Of a DNA stretch of 64,000 nucleotides, positions 51,462-61,245 are shown one piece after another. The notes beneath the pieces were generated by a model that saw nothing but the letters and a program-made list of their open reading frames with translations, made no database searches and was not told the origin of the DNA. The DNA is taken from assembly GCF_030345335.1 (NCBI RefSeq), contig NZ_JAPVRC010000012.1, positions 1-64,000 of the forward strand, read 5' to 3'. This DNA comes from Halobacillus campisalis. Its GTDB lineage: Bacteria > Bacillota > Bacilli > Bacillales > Halobacillaceae. Position numbers and translations under genes: made by a program. Within the stretch, counting starts at the first letter, position 1, and every line of letters starts with the position of its first letter.

Positions 51462-52547
51462 TTGAAAAGACAAGAACGTGCAGAAACTATATTAAACAAT
51501 TTTAACAGAAATGCGTTTCAAAACCAGTTAATTGATTGGTTTAAGAAAGAGCAGCGAATCTTACCATGGAGAGAAAACCAGGACGCGTATCGTGTATGGG
51601 TCTCAGAAATAATGCTCCAACAAACTCGCGTGGATACGGTAATCCCTTACTTTAATAATTTTCTAGAAAAGTTCCCGACTCCTGAAGCTCTAGCCGAAGC
51701 GGAGGAGCAAGAGGTTTTAAAGGCGTGGGAAGGCTTAGGTTACTATTCCCGAGCACGCAATCTGCAAAACGCTGTTCGAGAGGTTGTGGAACAATATCAA
51801 GGAAAAGTTCCAGATAACAAAGAACAATTAGGAGCTTTAAAAGGGGTGGGCCCATATACGAAGGGAGCAATTCTCAGTATCGCCTTTGATCAGCCTGAAC
51901 CAGCTGTAGATGGGAATGTAATGAGGGTGTTATCCAGAATTCTTCTAGTAGAAGATGATATAGCCAAAGCAAGCACAAAAAGCCTGTTCGAATCGCTGGT
52001 TTTAGAGCTGATATCAAAAGAAGACCCTTCCGCATTTAATCAGGGGCTGATGGAGCTTGGGGCCATTATTTGTACACCTAAATCCCCTTCCTGCTTATTG
52101 TGTCCGGTTCAAAGCGAATGCAGAGCATTCATGGAAGGGAAAGAAAGAGAACTGCCAGTGAAAGTTTCCAAAAAGAAACAAAGAAAACAACCCTTCATTT
52201 CCTTGTTTATTGAGAATGATAAAGGAGAAGTCCTTATTGAAAAGCGGCCTTCAGAAGGGCTGTTAGCTTCCTTGTGGCAATATCCAATGGTACCGCTGGA
52301 TGCCATCGATGAACAAAATCTCCCTCACTGGTTCTTAGGTGAGTACGGTATAGAATTAGAATTAGGGTCTACTATTGACAGGGTAAGACACGTCTTTTCC
52401 CACTTGATTTGGGATATGGAAGTGAAAAAGGCAACTATCCAAAATGGTAAATTAGATAGGGAAAACGCCAGATTCGTCAAAAAAGAAGACGTTTCTTCAT
52501 ATCCTTTTTCAGTTTCTCATCAAAAAATCCATAAACACTTAAATTGA
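51462..52547 (+). CDS. mutY: A/G-specific adenine glycosylase MutY
   Basis: Base-excision repair enzyme (361 residues) that removes adenine opposite 8-oxoguanine. Visible: ILPWRENQDAYRVWVSEIML, helix-hairpin-helix GVGPYTKGAILSIAFDQPEP with the catalytic aspartate in AVDGNVMRV, and the iron-sulfur ligands C-X6-C-X2-C-X5-C in CTPKSPSCLLCPVQSEC. A C-terminal Nudix-like domain follows (FSHLIWDMEV). No ATG is available; TTG at 51462 is spaced 9 bases from AAGGA, while TTG at 51456 is too close. Confidence 0.93.
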   Translation: MKRQERAETILNNFNRNAFQNQLIDWFKKEQRILPWRENQDAYRVWVSEIMLQQTRVDTVIPYFNNFLEKFPTPEALAEAEEQEVLKAWEGLGYYSRARNLQNAVREVVEQYQGKVPDNKEQLGALKGVGPYTKGAILSIAFDQPEPAVDGNVMRVLSRILLVEDDIAKASTKSLFESLVLELISKEDPSAFNQGLMELGAIICTPKSPSCLLCPVQSECRAFMEGKERELPVKVSKKKQRKQPFISLFIENDKGEVLIEKRPSEGLLASLWQYPMVPLDAIDEQNLPHWFLGEYGIELELGSTIDRVRHVFSHLIWDMEVKKATIQNGKLDRENARFVKKEDVSSYPFSVSHQKIHKHLN

Positions 52548-52751
52548 TTACATCTCCCAGGAAGCTTCGCGCTGTTTCAAACCGCCGCGGAGCTTTATTT
52601 CATTATTGATCTCTCTCAATATGCTAACACCTTCCTGATTCAAGTAAGGTGCTATTTGTGATAATGAGAAGTGAAAATAACTTAACTCCAGATTTTCCCA
52701 CTCTTCTTTTGACATCATATTCAGTTCTGATAAATCTCTTCCTGCATACAT
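52548..52751 (-). CDS. yfhS: YfhS-like small protein
   Basis: A 67-residue protein starting MYAGRDLSELNMMSKEEWEN, which matches my recollection of B. subtilis YfhS; helical, with an acidic-amphipathic middle (FSLSQIAPYLNQEGVSILRE). It lies convergent to mutY, the same relative place as in B. subtilis. Disruption of yfhS is reported to affect sporulation in B. subtilis; the mechanism is unknown. Ribosome site GGAGG. Confidence 0.72.
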   Translation of the reverse strand: MYAGRDLSELNMMSKEEWENLELSYFHFSLSQIAPYLNQEGVSILREINNEIKLRGGLKQREASWEM

Positions 52752-52838
52752 AAAAAACCTCCTATACCTTGTTATTATAGGCTTTCAAGCATTTTTTATG
52801 TATGGAAAAATCCATAAAAATCAGCTATTTTGAGCTTT

Positions 52839-52866
52839 TGTAACCGAACTGTAACCGAACTGTAAC
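52839..52866 (+). promoter_or_regulatory. Triple WalR (YycF) box upstream of cell-wall hydrolase
   Basis: TGTAAC occurs three times with exact 5-base spacers (52839-52844, 52850-52855, 52861-52866). Two such repeats make a WalR box (TGTWAH-N5-TGTWAH); three give overlapping sites. A candidate TTGTCA -35 follows at 52882 with TTTCAT at 52906. The rest of 52752-53095 is an AT-rich leader of about 180 bases. Confidence 0.8.
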
Positions 52867-53095
52867 GAAGCATGGTGAAGCTTGTCATATCAATTGTTTT
52901 CATAGTTTCATAGGGCGGATTCTATGTTTAGCCATATAGACAACCTATCAGAAAATATGAATAATAGGAAACAGAGCAAACGACATACCAATCACATACT
53001 AATCATTACATTCATTTTTTACTACATAGATTTTTTTACAGACAAATTAATTTCACGTGATTCATAAAAAAATTAAAAAAGAGGGGTTACATACG

Positions 53096-54193
53096 ATGAA
53101 TAAGAAACAAATTGCAACTACGGTATTCGGTACGATTGTTGGTGCATCACTTTTTGGAAGTACAGCCATGGCAGATGAAGCACATAAGGTTAAATCCGGA
53201 GATTCTTTATGGGCATTAGGGAAAAAATATAACACAAGCGTATCTGACCTAAAATCATGGAACGATTTGAACAGCGACATAATCAGAGTGGGACAATCTC
53301 TAGTCGTCAACAAGGATAGTTCATCTAATAACTCTTCAAGCAGTTCAAGCAAAAGCAGTACATACAAAATCAAAAGCGGCGATACGCTATCTAAGATTGC
53401 GTCTAAACATGGTGTATCTGTAAGCAATTTAATGGACTGGAACAACTTGAAGTCTTCTTTGATCATTACTGGAAAAACCTTGAAGATTAATGGGTCAAGC
53501 AGTTCATCCAGTTCAAGTTCTTCTAAGTCAAGCAGCTCATCCAATTCCAGCTCTTCTAAGTCGAGTGCTTCCACCTACACTGTTAAATCCGGAGATACAC
53601 TTTCTAAAATTGGAAGCAAGTATGGTGTGAGCGTTTCAAACCTTCAAAGCTGGAACGGGATTTCAGGTCACTTGATTTATGTAGGGCAAAAGCTGGATCT
53701 TAAAAAATCATCAAGTTCAAGCAGCAGTTCAAGCAAAAGCTCGAGCAGCAACTCCAGTTCAAGCAAGAGTTCAAACAGCAGCTCAAGCTCAAAAAAGGAA
53801 TCTGTTAAAGGTACTTCCACATCTTCAAACAATTCAAACCTGGTTAGTGAAGCTAAAGATCATATCGGTACTCCATATAAGTGGGGAGGAACGTCTACAT
53901 CTGGATTTGATTGCAGCGGCTATCTTCAGTATGTTTTCGCTGAAACAGGTACAGATCTTCCGCGTACTGTAGCTTCTATGTATGCTGACAGCCGTATGGA
54001 TTCTGTAAGTCGTTCTAATCTGCAAAAAGGCGATTTGGTTTTCTTTGAAACGTATAAGCCTGGTGCTTCACATGCCGGAATTTATGTTGGGGACAACAAA
54101 TTCATTCATGCAGGATCATCCCGTGGTGTAGAAATCAGTTCACTGTCAAACAGCTACTGGAACCCGCGTTACATCGGTGCGAAACGCATGTAA
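53096..54193 (+). CDS. LysM-NlpC/P60 D,L-endopeptidase (LytE/LytF/CwlS-like)
   Basis: Secreted cell-wall hydrolase (365 residues). Signal peptide MNKKQIATTVFGTIVGASLF to AMA; three LysM domains (HKVKSGDSLWALGKKYNTS, YKIKSGDTLSKIASKHGVS, YTVKSGDTLSKIGSKYGVS) joined by serine-rich linkers; then NlpC/P60 with the catalytic Cys in FDCSGYLQYVF, His in SHAGIYVG and the following GDNKFIHAG. It should cut the D-gamma-Glu-meso-DAP bond during growth and cell separation. The WalR boxes upstream match the known control of lytE. A terminator follows. Confidence 0.93.
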   Translation: MNKKQIATTVFGTIVGASLFGSTAMADEAHKVKSGDSLWALGKKYNTSVSDLKSWNDLNSDIIRVGQSLVVNKDSSSNNSSSSSSKSSTYKIKSGDTLSKIASKHGVSVSNLMDWNNLKSSLIITGKTLKINGSSSSSSSSSSKSSSSSNSSSSKSSASTYTVKSGDTLSKIGSKYGVSVSNLQSWNGISGHLIYVGQKLDLKKSSSSSSSSSKSSSSNSSSSKSSNSSSSSKKESVKGTSTSSNNSNLVSEAKDHIGTPYKWGGTSTSGFDCSGYLQYVFAETGTDLPRTVASMYADSRMDSVSRSNLQKGDLVFFETYKPGASHAGIYVGDNKFIHAGSSRGVEISSLSNSYWNPRYIGAKRM

Positions 54194-54205
54194 ACTTGGA
54201 ACAAT

Positions 54206-54247
54206 AAAAGACGCTTCCTTTTTTAACAAGGAGGCGTCTTTTTGCTT
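54206..54247 (+). terminator. Terminator of the endopeptidase gene
   Basis: AAGACGCTTCCTT pairs imperfectly with AAGGAGGCGTCTT, followed by TTTGC. Confidence 0.78.
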
Positions 54248-54281
54248 GTTTTAGACTTTTAAAAATTTTAATAAAAACGAT

Positions 54282-54310
54282 GAATGAAATTACGGAACCT
54301 GTGCAAAATA
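54282..54310 (+). promoter_or_regulatory. Candidate sigma-G promoter of sspE
   Basis: GAATG and CAAAATA with a 17-base spacer; six of seven -10 positions fit the sigma-G consensus CATWHTA. A sigma-G promoter is expected for gamma-type SASP. The leader would be short. Confidence 0.45.
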
Positions 54311-54331
54311 ATCTTTGCGGAGGTGATATTG

Positions 54332-54547
54332 ATGGCTAAGCAACCGAAACAAGGTAAAACTGCAGCTGGTACAGATATGAACAAAGTAAGACAACAAAAC
54401 CAACAAGCTGCTCAGCAGAACGCTCAGCAAAATGCTCAACAATCTGCTAAAGGTCAGAACCAATACGGTACTGAATTTGGTCAGGAGCAAACTGACGCGC
54501 AACAAGTTCGTCAGCAAAACCAAAAATCTCAGGCTAAGAAAAAGTAG
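54332..54547 (+). CDS. sspE: Gamma-type small acid-soluble spore protein
   Basis: A 71-residue, Gln/Asn-rich protein with two copies of the gamma-SASP pattern: TAAGTDMNKVRQQNQQAAQQ and the later YGTEFGQEQTDAQQVRQQNQ, the second with the EFGxE site cut by the germination protease GPR. It serves as an amino-acid store in the spore core and has no DNA-binding role. Start at 54332 follows GGAGGTGA. Position between the mutY and ygaC regions agrees with B. subtilis. Confidence 0.92.
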   Translation: MAKQPKQGKTAAGTDMNKVRQQNQQAAQQNAQQNAQQSAKGQNQYGTEFGQEQTDAQQVRQQNQKSQAKKK

Positions 54548-54597
54548 CATTTGATTGGTTAATCTGTACAGACTGTACAATTAGCCTGCATCAAACT

Positions 54598-54632
54598 CCC
54601 AGGAGCCGCCCGAATTCGGGCGGCTTCTTACA
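54598..54632 (+). terminator. Terminator of sspE
   Basis: GCCGCCCGAATTCGGGCGGC is a perfect hairpin followed by TTCTTA; the T tract is weak. Confidence 0.7.
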
Positions 54633-54724
54633 TATTGAATACTATTGTTTTCATTCAGGCGGATAACTCGTTATAATAGGGAAAGATGATGAACGGGATA
54701 TTGTAAGGGGAAGGGGAGATGAAT

Positions 54725-55252
54725 ATGCCCGGCCCGGAATCAGGATTACGTACAGAAATACAAAGTTATAAGCATAATGGAAAGCTGCATCGCGTTTGGG
54801 AAAGCACCACAGTGTTAAAAGGAACGAAAAATGTAATTATTGGTGCAAATGATCGGACGAGAGTGACAGAAAGTGATGGACGAACTTGGATAACAAGGGA
54901 GCCCGCCATTTGTTACTTTCATTCGAAACATTGGTTCAATGTTATCGGCATGTTAAGGATGGACGGAGTTTATTACTATTGTAATATTAGTTCTCCGTTT
55001 ATATACGAAAACGGGATCATCAAATACATCGATTATGACTTGGATGTAAAAGTCTTTCCGGATATGACATATAAGCTGCTCGATGAAGATGAATATGAAT
55101 TGCACAAAAAAATGATGAATTACCCTCACGTTTTGGATCGTATACTTTATAACAACGTAGAAACCTTACTTCGCTGGATCAGACAGCGAAAAGGACCTTT
55201 TTCACCGGAATTTATTGACCAATGGTATGAACGATTTTTGACTTATAGGTAA
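54725..55252 (+). CDS. ygaC: Nucleoside tri-/diphosphate phosphatase family protein (DUF402), YgaC
   Basis: Protein of 175 residues, closely matching B. subtilis Yga[81 protein letters not shown] and the end [19 protein letters not shown]. Staphylococcal homologues hydrolyse nucleoside tri- and diphosphates with divalent metal (family knowledge). Start at 54725 (MPGPESG) is 8 bases after AAGGGGAG; the ATG at 54719 abuts it. Confidence 0.92.
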   Translation: MPGPESGLRTEIQSYKHNGKLHRVWESTTVLKGTKNVIIGANDRTRVTESDGRTWITREPAICYFHSKHWFNVIGMLRMDGVYYYCNISSPFIYENGIIKYIDYDLDVKVFPDMTYKLLDEDEYELHKKMMNYPHVLDRILYNNVETLLRWIRQRKGPFSPEFIDQWYERFLTYR

Positions 55253-55332
55253 TCGATCTTGCGCACCGACAGAGTGCGCTCGATTATTTTTTTGAGTTTT
55301 TTATTTGCAAAAGGGGAAGTAGGTGGTGCGTT

Positions 55333-57105
55333 TTGGGAAGTATTAAGCGTTATCTGAAGTTTGTTAAACCTTATAAAGGAAAAATCATTTTAACGATAAT
55401 GATAGGGATTGTTAAGTTTTCAATTCCTCTATTAATGCCATTGATCATCAAATATGTCATTGATGATATCATCAATGCTGAGTCGTTGGCCCAGTCAGAG
55501 AAAATTGACCAGCTTCTATTATTGATGGGCGGAGCGTTTTTTATATTTATGATCTTGAGGCCGCCGGTTGAGTATGCTAGGCAGTATTTAGCTCAATGGA
55601 TAGGAAGTAATATTTTATATGATATTAGGGATAAATTATTTGATCATATACAAAGACTGAGTCTCGGATTTTATTCTCGTACGAAAACAGGGGAAATCAT
55701 TTCAAGAGTCATTCATGATGTTGAGCAGACGAAAACGTTTGTCATAACTGGCTTAATGAATATCTGGCTTGACATGTTTACTATTGTTATTGCAATTATA
55801 ATTATGTTGACAATGGATCCTTGGCTTACATTAGTTGCTGTGGCATTATTCCCATTGTATGGTTTCGCGATAAAGTATTTTTATGTAAGGCTGAGGGATT
55901 TGACGAAAGACCGCTCCCAGGCTTTAGCAGAAGTTCAAGGTCACTTGCATGAAAGAGTACAGGGGGTGCCTGTAACTCGAAGTTTTGCTTTAGAAAACCA
56001 TGAACAAGCCCAATTCGATACGAGGAATTCTAATTTCCTTGATAAAGCAATCAAGCATACGAATTGGAATGCTTATACGTATTCGATAACTAATACGATT
56101 ACCGATCTTGCACCTTTGCTCGTTATCGGGGTTGCGGGGTATTTAGTTATTAACGGTTCCATGACAGTGGGGACCCTGGTTGCTTTCACAGGATATATGG
56201 ATAGAGTTTATAGTCCTCTGCGTCGTCTGGTAAACTCCTCAACGGTGTTGACCCAGTCGATTGCTTCCATGGATCGAGTATTTGAATTTTTGGATGAGAA
56301 ATATGACGTCATTGATAAAAAGAATGCAAAACCGCTTAAGGATGTAAAAGGCGATGTTACTTTAAACAACGTATCTTTCAGCTATGGTGAAAACGAGCCG
56401 GACGTACTGAAAAATGTTGATCTTCAGGTACAAAGAGGAGAAACGATCGCTTTTGTAGGTATGAGTGGAGGCGGAAAGTCTACATTGATCAGTCTGATTC
56501 CGCGTTTTTACGATGTGACGGGTGGAGAGATCTTGATTGACGGTACGGATATCAGAGATCTGGAAGCGAGAACTTTACGGGATAAAATAGGGATGGTGCT
56601 TCAAGATAACATCTTGTTCAGTGACTCCATCGAAATGAATATTAAGATGGGGAACCCTGAGGCATCTGATGAAGAAGTTATTGAAGCGGCCAAATCGGCG
56701 AATGCGCACGAATTTATCATGAGCCTGCCAGAAGGATATGACACCTTAGTAGGTGAGCGAGGAGTCAAGCTATCTGGAGGACAGAAGCAGCGTATTGCTA
56801 TAGCTCGTGTTTTCCTGAAAAATCCTCCGCTGCTTATTCTGGATGAAGCAACATCAGCACTTGATTTAGAGAGTGAAAACCTTATTCAGAATGCCTTAGA
56901 GCGATTGGCACACGACCGTACGACTTTCATAGTAGCTCACCGGCTATCTACGATCACTCATGCAAACCGCATCGTTCACATTGAGAATGGAGAAATTGTA
57001 GAAGTCGGATCACATGACGAACTGATGCGTCAAAAAGGTCACTATTATGACTTATATCAAGTGCAGAAATTAGACGATACTCCGACTGAATATATGGGAA
57101 CGTAA
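55333..57105 (+). CDS. ygaD: ABC transporter ATP-binding/permease protein, YgaD-like
   Basis: Half-transporter of 590 residues of the multidrug/lipid exporter type: six membrane helices (about 15-310), then an ATPase domain with Walker [11 protein letters not shown] near residue 377, signature [15 protein letters not shown], Walker [13 protein letters not shown] and the H-loop VAHRLSTI. It should act as a homodimer. The start is TTG at 55333 after GTAGGTGG. Substrate unknown. It follows ygaC as in B. subtilis. Confidence 0.9.
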   Translation: MGSIKRYLKFVKPYKGKIILTIMIGIVKFSIPLLMPLIIKYVIDDIINAESLAQSEKIDQLLLLMGGAFFIFMILRPPVEYARQYLAQWIGSNILYDIRDKLFDHIQRLSLGFYSRTKTGEIISRVIHDVEQTKTFVITGLMNIWLDMFTIVIAIIIMLTMDPWLTLVAVALFPLYGFAIKYFYVRLRDLTKDRSQALAEVQGHLHERVQGVPVTRSFALENHEQAQFDTRNSNFLDKAIKHTNWNAYTYSITNTITDLAPLLVIGVAGYLVINGSMTVGTLVAFTGYMDRVYSPLRRLVNSSTVLTQSIASMDRVFEFLDEKYDVIDKKNAKPLKDVKGDVTLNNVSFSYGENEPDVLKNVDLQVQRGETIAFVGMSGGGKSTLISLIPRFYDVTGGEILIDGTDIRDLEARTLRDKIGMVLQDNILFSDSIEMNIKMGNPEASDEEVIEAAKSANAHEFIMSLPEGYDTLVGERGVKLSGGQKQRIAIARVFLKNPPLLILDEATSALDLESENLIQNALERLAHDRTTFIVAHRLSTITHANRIVHIENGEIVEVGSHDELMRQKGHYYDLYQVQKLDDTPTEYMGT

Positions 57106-57164
57106 GAAGGAGTCCTATTAGTATAAGTTATTCAGGTATTTGGGTAAGAACGAATCACATGCAA

Positions 57165-57204
57165 AAATGCTTAGAGTGCCAGTACAGGGCTCTAAGCATT
57201 TTTT
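57165..57204 (+). terminator. Terminator of ygaD
   Basis: AATGCTTAGAG pairs with CTCTAAGCATT, then TTTTT. Confidence 0.88.
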
Positions 57205-57309
57205 ATGGAGAGAAGCCAGCTCCATACTTGTGTTGTCAGGTTCTAAGAAATGAGGGCGAGGTGATTGCAGGGAATGGATTCGTTTTTGTGTGAAACATAT
57301 TTATTACTA

Positions 57310-57350
57310 AAAAAATCGAGTATGAAACCTTTGTGGTTCCACACTCGATT
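57310..57350 (-). terminator. Terminator of ygaE
   Basis: On the minus strand ATCGAGTGTGGAACC pairs with GGTTTCATACTCGAT (one mismatch), followed by TTTTTT. Confidence 0.82.
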
Positions 57351-57404
57351 TCTCTTTTGGTTTTTTCTTTCTTCTGCCACGATATCTGAACAACTTGTCT
57401 TCAG

Positions 57405-58472
57405 CTATTTTTCAGTGGTTTGAATGTACGTGTTGGGATTATATTTTTGATAACTTTTTAACAGCCTTTTTAATTTTTCGAGCTGATAATAATACTCCAT
57501 AAGTTGAGAAGCAAGCGGTAGGAAAACAAGTTTATCCGGGTTGTTGCTCTCTTCATACACTTTCATTAACCTTTCAACGAGCAGGGGAATATTAGGCTGT
57601 TCAATCTGCCGTAACGACTTTCTGTGAGTCTGTTTTATTCTGCCCTTTAAGCTGAGGACAAGTTTTTCATGAGCATTCACTAATTTATCCAGCTCGCTGA
57701 CGAGTGTATCCTGGAATTCCTCTGGGATTTGTTCGATTTTTTTATCTAAGCGGTGAAATGCTTTAAGAACATCAAAAGACTTCTTCGTTGTCGTTATAAG
57801 CTGTCTGAATAGTACGAGTTTCCGCCCTTTGGAGAACCTTGACCCTTTCGTGTACGTTCTCTCTTCTGAATAAAGGAGGTACGTATGATCAAGCCATCTG
57901 ATATTATCCTGGATGCGGATGATTTCATATTTTAATGCTGGTTCGTCTGATAATTGGCGAGTCGTAACGCGCAGCCATTGTAGAATATCGTTCGTTGCGG
58001 AATCGATTTTCGTAAAGAGTTTAGTTTCATATTTAGGCGGCATGAATAAGAAGTTCACAACAAAGGCTGCCAGTATACCTAAAATCATGGAAGAGAACCG
58101 TGAAGCAGCGAAATTGATAAACGTTTGGTCGGTTGAATCCATTAAAGCGATGACTGCCACAGCAGCAAGGGTTATCGTATTTTCGTTCATTTTTAAATTC
58201 ATGGTAACACCGATAACAATAATAATTGCAAATGCCACTATGAATGGATCGTTGCCTAATGTGTAGACGGCTACGATGGCAATTAGTGCACCAATAATAT
58301 TCGCCTGAATCTGCTCTACGATTGATTGATAAGATCGATAAATCGATGGCTGGATTGAAAATACGGCCGCTATAGCGGCAAGTAGTGGGCTGATAAATCC
58401 TAACAGGCTAGCTACGTACAAGGCAACAGCTACGGCTAAACCTGTTTTCATCATGCGAGCGCCGAGTTTCAT
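57405..58472 (-). CDS. ygaE: Aromatic acid exporter / FUSC-family membrane protein, YgaE-like
   Basis: Protein of 355 residues: an N-terminal membrane domain (about 1-145, five or six helices, including FSIQPSIYRSYQSIVEQIQA typical of ArAE/FUSC proteins) and a C-terminal cytoplasmic helical domain of the DUF939_C type (NIRWLDHTYLLYSEERTY, VLKAFHRLDKKIEQIPEEFQ). Probable exporter of aromatic or other organic acids; substrate unknown. It lies between ygaD and gsaB as in B. subtilis. Confidence 0.87.
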   Translation of the reverse strand: MKLGARMMKTGLAVAVALYVASLLGFISPLLAAIAAVFSIQPSIYRSYQSIVEQIQANIIGALIAIVAVYTLGNDPFIVAFAIIIVIGVTMNLKMNENTITLAAVAVIALMDSTDQTFINFAASRFSSMILGILAAFVVNFLFMPPKYETKLFTKIDSATNDILQWLRVTTRQLSDEPALKYEIIRIQDNIRWLDHTYLLYSEERTYTKGSRFSKGRKLVLFRQLITTTKKSFDVLKAFHRLDKKIEQIPEEFQDTLVSELDKLVNAHEKLVLSLKGRIKQTHRKSLRQIEQPNIPLLVERLMKVYEESNNPDKLVFLPLASQLMEYYYQLEKLKRLLKSYQKYNPNTYIQTTEK

Positions 58473-58534
58473 GGGAGCATCATCCTTACCATTAGTAATG
58501 AAAAAACTGCATCTTAAGAAAAAGGTTTTTATTG

Positions 58535-58570
58535 CGACAGCGAGTGGTGTAGACCACTCGCTGCATATTT
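58535..58570 (-). terminator. Hairpin downstream of gsaB
   Basis: AGCGAGTGGT pairs with ACCACTCGCT around GTAG (58539-58562). On the minus strand it is followed by GTCGCAATAAAAA, so the T tract is missing; probable gsaB 3' end structure. Confidence 0.5.
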
Positions 58571-58573
58571 ACA

Positions 58574-59872
58574 TTAAAATTCTTTTGCCATCGTTTGGAA
58601 TGTCCTGCTGATGGCTTGGAGGGTTTCATCAATATCCTGCTCTGAATGTGCAGTTGTCAAAAACCACGCTTCATATTTCGACGGAGCCAGATTGATGCCT
58701 TCTTCAAGCATAAGTTTGAAAAAGCGTGCGAACATTTCTCCGTCGGTGTTTTCGGCCTGCTCGTAATTTTCAACTTTTTCATCCGTGAAGAAAACGGTAA
58801 GCGCTCCTTTAAGCCGGTTAATAGTCATTTGGATACCATAAGTCTGAGCATGATGGATAATTCCCTCTTCAAGCCGTGCGCCTAAGCGGTCCATTTCTTC
58901 ATATACACCGTCTTGCTGCAGTACTTCCAGACAAGCAATGCCCGAGGCCATAGAAGCAGGGTTTCCTGCCATTGTTCCTGCTTGATATGCAGGACCAAGA
59001 GGAGCAACTTGTTCCATTATATCTGCCCGTCCGCCATAAGCGCCAATTGGAAGTCCGCCTCCGATGATTTTACCCATAGCAGTCATGTCCGGTTCAATGC
59101 CAAGCAGCTGCTGGGCACTGCCATAAGTGAAACGGAACGCTGTGATGACCTCATCATAAATGACGAGTGCTCCAGCGTCGTGGGTAAGATCGTTCACTTG
59201 CTGTAAAAATCCTGGCTTCGGTTCGACAATACCAAAATTACCAACAATGGGTTCGACTAGAACACCGGCAATTTCATCTCCGTACTTTTCTATAGCTTGT
59301 TTGAATGGTTCAATATCATTGAATGGAACAGTGATGACGTCCTCGGCAATCGATGCAGGAACTCCCGCTGAATCCGGCGTTCCAAGTGTAGAGGGACCAG
59401 AGCCTGCCGCCACAAGAACGAGGTCAGAGTGGCCATGATAGCAGCCTGCGAATTTAATGATTTTATTTCGACCTGTGTAGGCACGCGCCACGCGGATCGT
59501 AGTCATCACTGCTTCCGTACCTGAGTTTACAAATCGTACTTTATCAAGGGAAGGAATCGCGTCCTTCAGCATTTTGGCAAATTGATTTTCAAGAGCCGTA
59601 GGGGTACCGTACAGCACACCGTTTTGAGCAGCTTTTGTTATTGCTTCTGTAATATGTGGATGAGCATGTCCGGTGATGATAGGACCGTATGCGCCTAAAT
59701 AATCGATGTATTTCTGTCCGTCTACATCGTAGAAGTAAGCTCCTTCTCCGCGTTCCATATAGACGGGAGTACCTCCACCGACCCCTTTATAAGCACGGGA
59801 AGGAGAGTTGACTCCGCCCACGATATGTTCTTGAGCTTCTTTAAATAAAATTTCTGATTGGTTTTCCTTCAA
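58574..59872 (-). CDS. gsaB: Glutamate-1-semialdehyde 2,1-aminomutase GsaB
   Basis: PLP enzyme (432 residues) that forms 5-aminolevulinate, the first tetrapyrrole precursor. It follows the GsaB paralogue closely: [71 protein letters not shown] and the PLP lysine in [17 protein letters not shown]. The start is TTG at 59872, 7 bases after GGAGG; an ATG eight codons upstream would overlap the site. Likely a second copy besides hemL. Confidence 0.93.
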   Translation of the reverse strand: MKENQSEILFKEAQEHIVGGVNSPSRAYKGVGGGTPVYMERGEGAYFYDVDGQKYIDYLGAYGPIITGHAHPHITEAITKAAQNGVLYGTPTALENQFAKMLKDAIPSLDKVRFVNSGTEAVMTTIRVARAYTGRNKIIKFAGCYHGHSDLVLVAAGSGPSTLGTPDSAGVPASIAEDVITVPFNDIEPFKQAIEKYGDEIAGVLVEPIVGNFGIVEPKPGFLQQVNDLTHDAGALVIYDEVITAFRFTYGSAQQLLGIEPDMTAMGKIIGGGLPIGAYGGRADIMEQVAPLGPAYQAGTMAGNPASMASGIACLEVLQQDGVYEEMDRLGARLEEGIIHHAQTYGIQMTINRLKGALTVFFTDEKVENYEQAENTDGEMFARFFKLMLEEGINLAPSKYEAWFLTTAHSEQDIDETLQAISRTFQTMAKEF

Positions 59873-60017
59873 TGTGATTCCTCCAATAAGTGACATTCAA
59901 TAGTCATTGTAGCACGATTTAAAAAAACAAGTGAGTGATGGCGATGATTCATATAAAGGAAAGTTCCCGCATATTAAGTCAGTAAGCCTGTCTACTTTTT
60001 AAAAAGGTCGTGGCCGC

Positions 60018-60422
60018 ATGATAATGATAGGGATATCCTTATTTAGTCTGTTGATCATTGTAGGGAGCATTAGACATCTGTTTACTTCTATTGAAATAGA
60101 ACACCATAGGTTTTCTTTCCAGGTTTTTGTGACTTTGATCCTCCTTTATACTGTAGTGACGATCGGATTTGGATTAGTCTATGCCACTTTGTCGATCAAT
60201 GGGGTGGAAGTGTTTCTGCGAACCGTCCGTACTTACCCGCCCTCATGGCCGGATGAAATTACTAAAGGTATTTATTTCAGCGGGGTGACGTTATTCACTG
60301 TAGGGTATGGGGACCTGATGCCAATTGGATGGGGCCGCTGGATTGCGTTAATTGAAGCAATGATCGGTTATACAATTCCTGCAGCTTTAGTAGCTAAAGT
60401 ATGGCAGTCTCAAAAAAAATAA
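60018..60422 (+). CDS. Two-TM potassium channel family protein
   Basis: Membrane protein of 134 residues with hydrophobic segments at 1-20, 30-60 and 108-128 and a pore loop GVTLFTVGYGDLMPIGWGRW that contains the potassium selectivity filter TVGYGD. There is no cytoplasmic RCK or other gating domain, so it is a minimal pore protein. In a halophile it might serve potassium balance, which is inference. Start ATG at 60018 with AAGGTCG upstream, a weak site. Confidence 0.85.
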   Translation: MIMIGISLFSLLIIVGSIRHLFTSIEIEHHRFSFQVFVTLILLYTVVTIGFGLVYATLSINGVEVFLRTVRTYPPSWPDEITKGIYFSGVTLFTVGYGDLMPIGWGRWIALIEAMIGYTIPAALVAKVWQSQKK

Positions 60423-60492
60423 AGCTGAGATTGGAACTTTGCCTTCATATACGATACTCTTGAAATAGAAATATTTTAGGAGGGATTCAAGT

Positions 60493-60963
60493 ATGACAGT
60501 AGATGTAGGACAAAAAGCACCAGATTTCGAACTGAAAGCTCATACGGGTGAAACCGTTCAATTATCTGATTATCAAGGTCAAAACGTAGTATTATACTTT
60601 TATCCAAAAGACATGACACCAGGATGCACAACAGAAGCCTGTGATTTCCGTGACAAACATGAAAGCTTCGCTGATTTAGATGCAGTTGTTTTAGGGGTCA
60701 GTCCTGATCCTATTGAAAGTCACAAGAAATTCATTGATAAACATGACCTCCCTTTCTTGCTGCTGGCCGATGAAGATCATAAGGTAGCTGAAGAATATGG
60801 AGTATGGAAATTGAAAAAGAATTTCGGAAAAGAGTACTACGGGATAGAGCGTTCCACTTTCATTATCGATAAAGAAGGCAACTTAGCTGAAGATTATCGT
60901 AAGGTGAAAGTAGATGGACATGTTGAGACAGCTCTACAATTCATCCGCGAAAATTTAGCATAA
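60493..60963 (+). CDS. bcp: Thiol peroxidase Bcp (peroxiredoxin)
   Basis: Cytoplasmic peroxiredoxin (156 residues) that reduces hydrogen peroxide and organic peroxides. Peroxidatic cysteine in PKDMTPGCTTEACDFRD with the second cysteine five residues on (C-X4-C), typical of the BCP/PrxQ group; GIERSTFIIDKEGNL follows. Ribosome site AGGAGGG. Homologue of B. subtilis YgaF, at the same place between gsaB and perR. Confidence 0.94.
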   Translation: MTVDVGQKAPDFELKAHTGETVQLSDYQGQNVVLYFYPKDMTPGCTTEACDFRDKHESFADLDAVVLGVSPDPIESHKKFIDKHDLPFLLLADEDHKVAEEYGVWKLKKNFGKEYYGIERSTFIIDKEGNLAEDYRKVKVDGHVETALQFIRENLA

Positions 60964-60964
60964 T

Positions 60965-61003
60965 TCAGAAGCCGTGGTAGTTTAACTATCACGGTTTTAT
61001 TTT
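60965..61003 (+). terminator. Terminator of bcp
   Basis: CCGTGGTAGTT pairs with AACTATCACGG, followed by TTTTATTTTT. Confidence 0.82.
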
Positions 61004-61245
61004 TAACTTATATAATCAAAGGTTAGGGAAAGATCTTTAAGCTGCGAATGGTTCCTTATACATAGTCAAAATAGGGCGGTGATTTGTTTTCATGATCCCT
61101 AAGAAAAAGAGCAGCATCTGCCTATACAAATAAAGCTTCAAAAGCCTTATCTATTCGCCAGGAGATATTTGTAAAAAAAGCGAAGCTTGCAGTTTGAGCA
61201 GTCGTACTATCATAATAGAAGAAACTAGGTTCAGGAGGGGACAGC

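Noticed and set aside
53062-53574. 170-codon minus-strand frame rich in Leu and Glu
   Set aside because: It mirrors the serine-rich linkers of the LysM endopeptidase; no ribosome site.
53480-53800. Regular AGC/TCA repeats that look array-like
   Set aside because: They encode the Ser-rich linkers between LysM domains and are not a CRISPR array; no conserved repeat-spacer periodicity.
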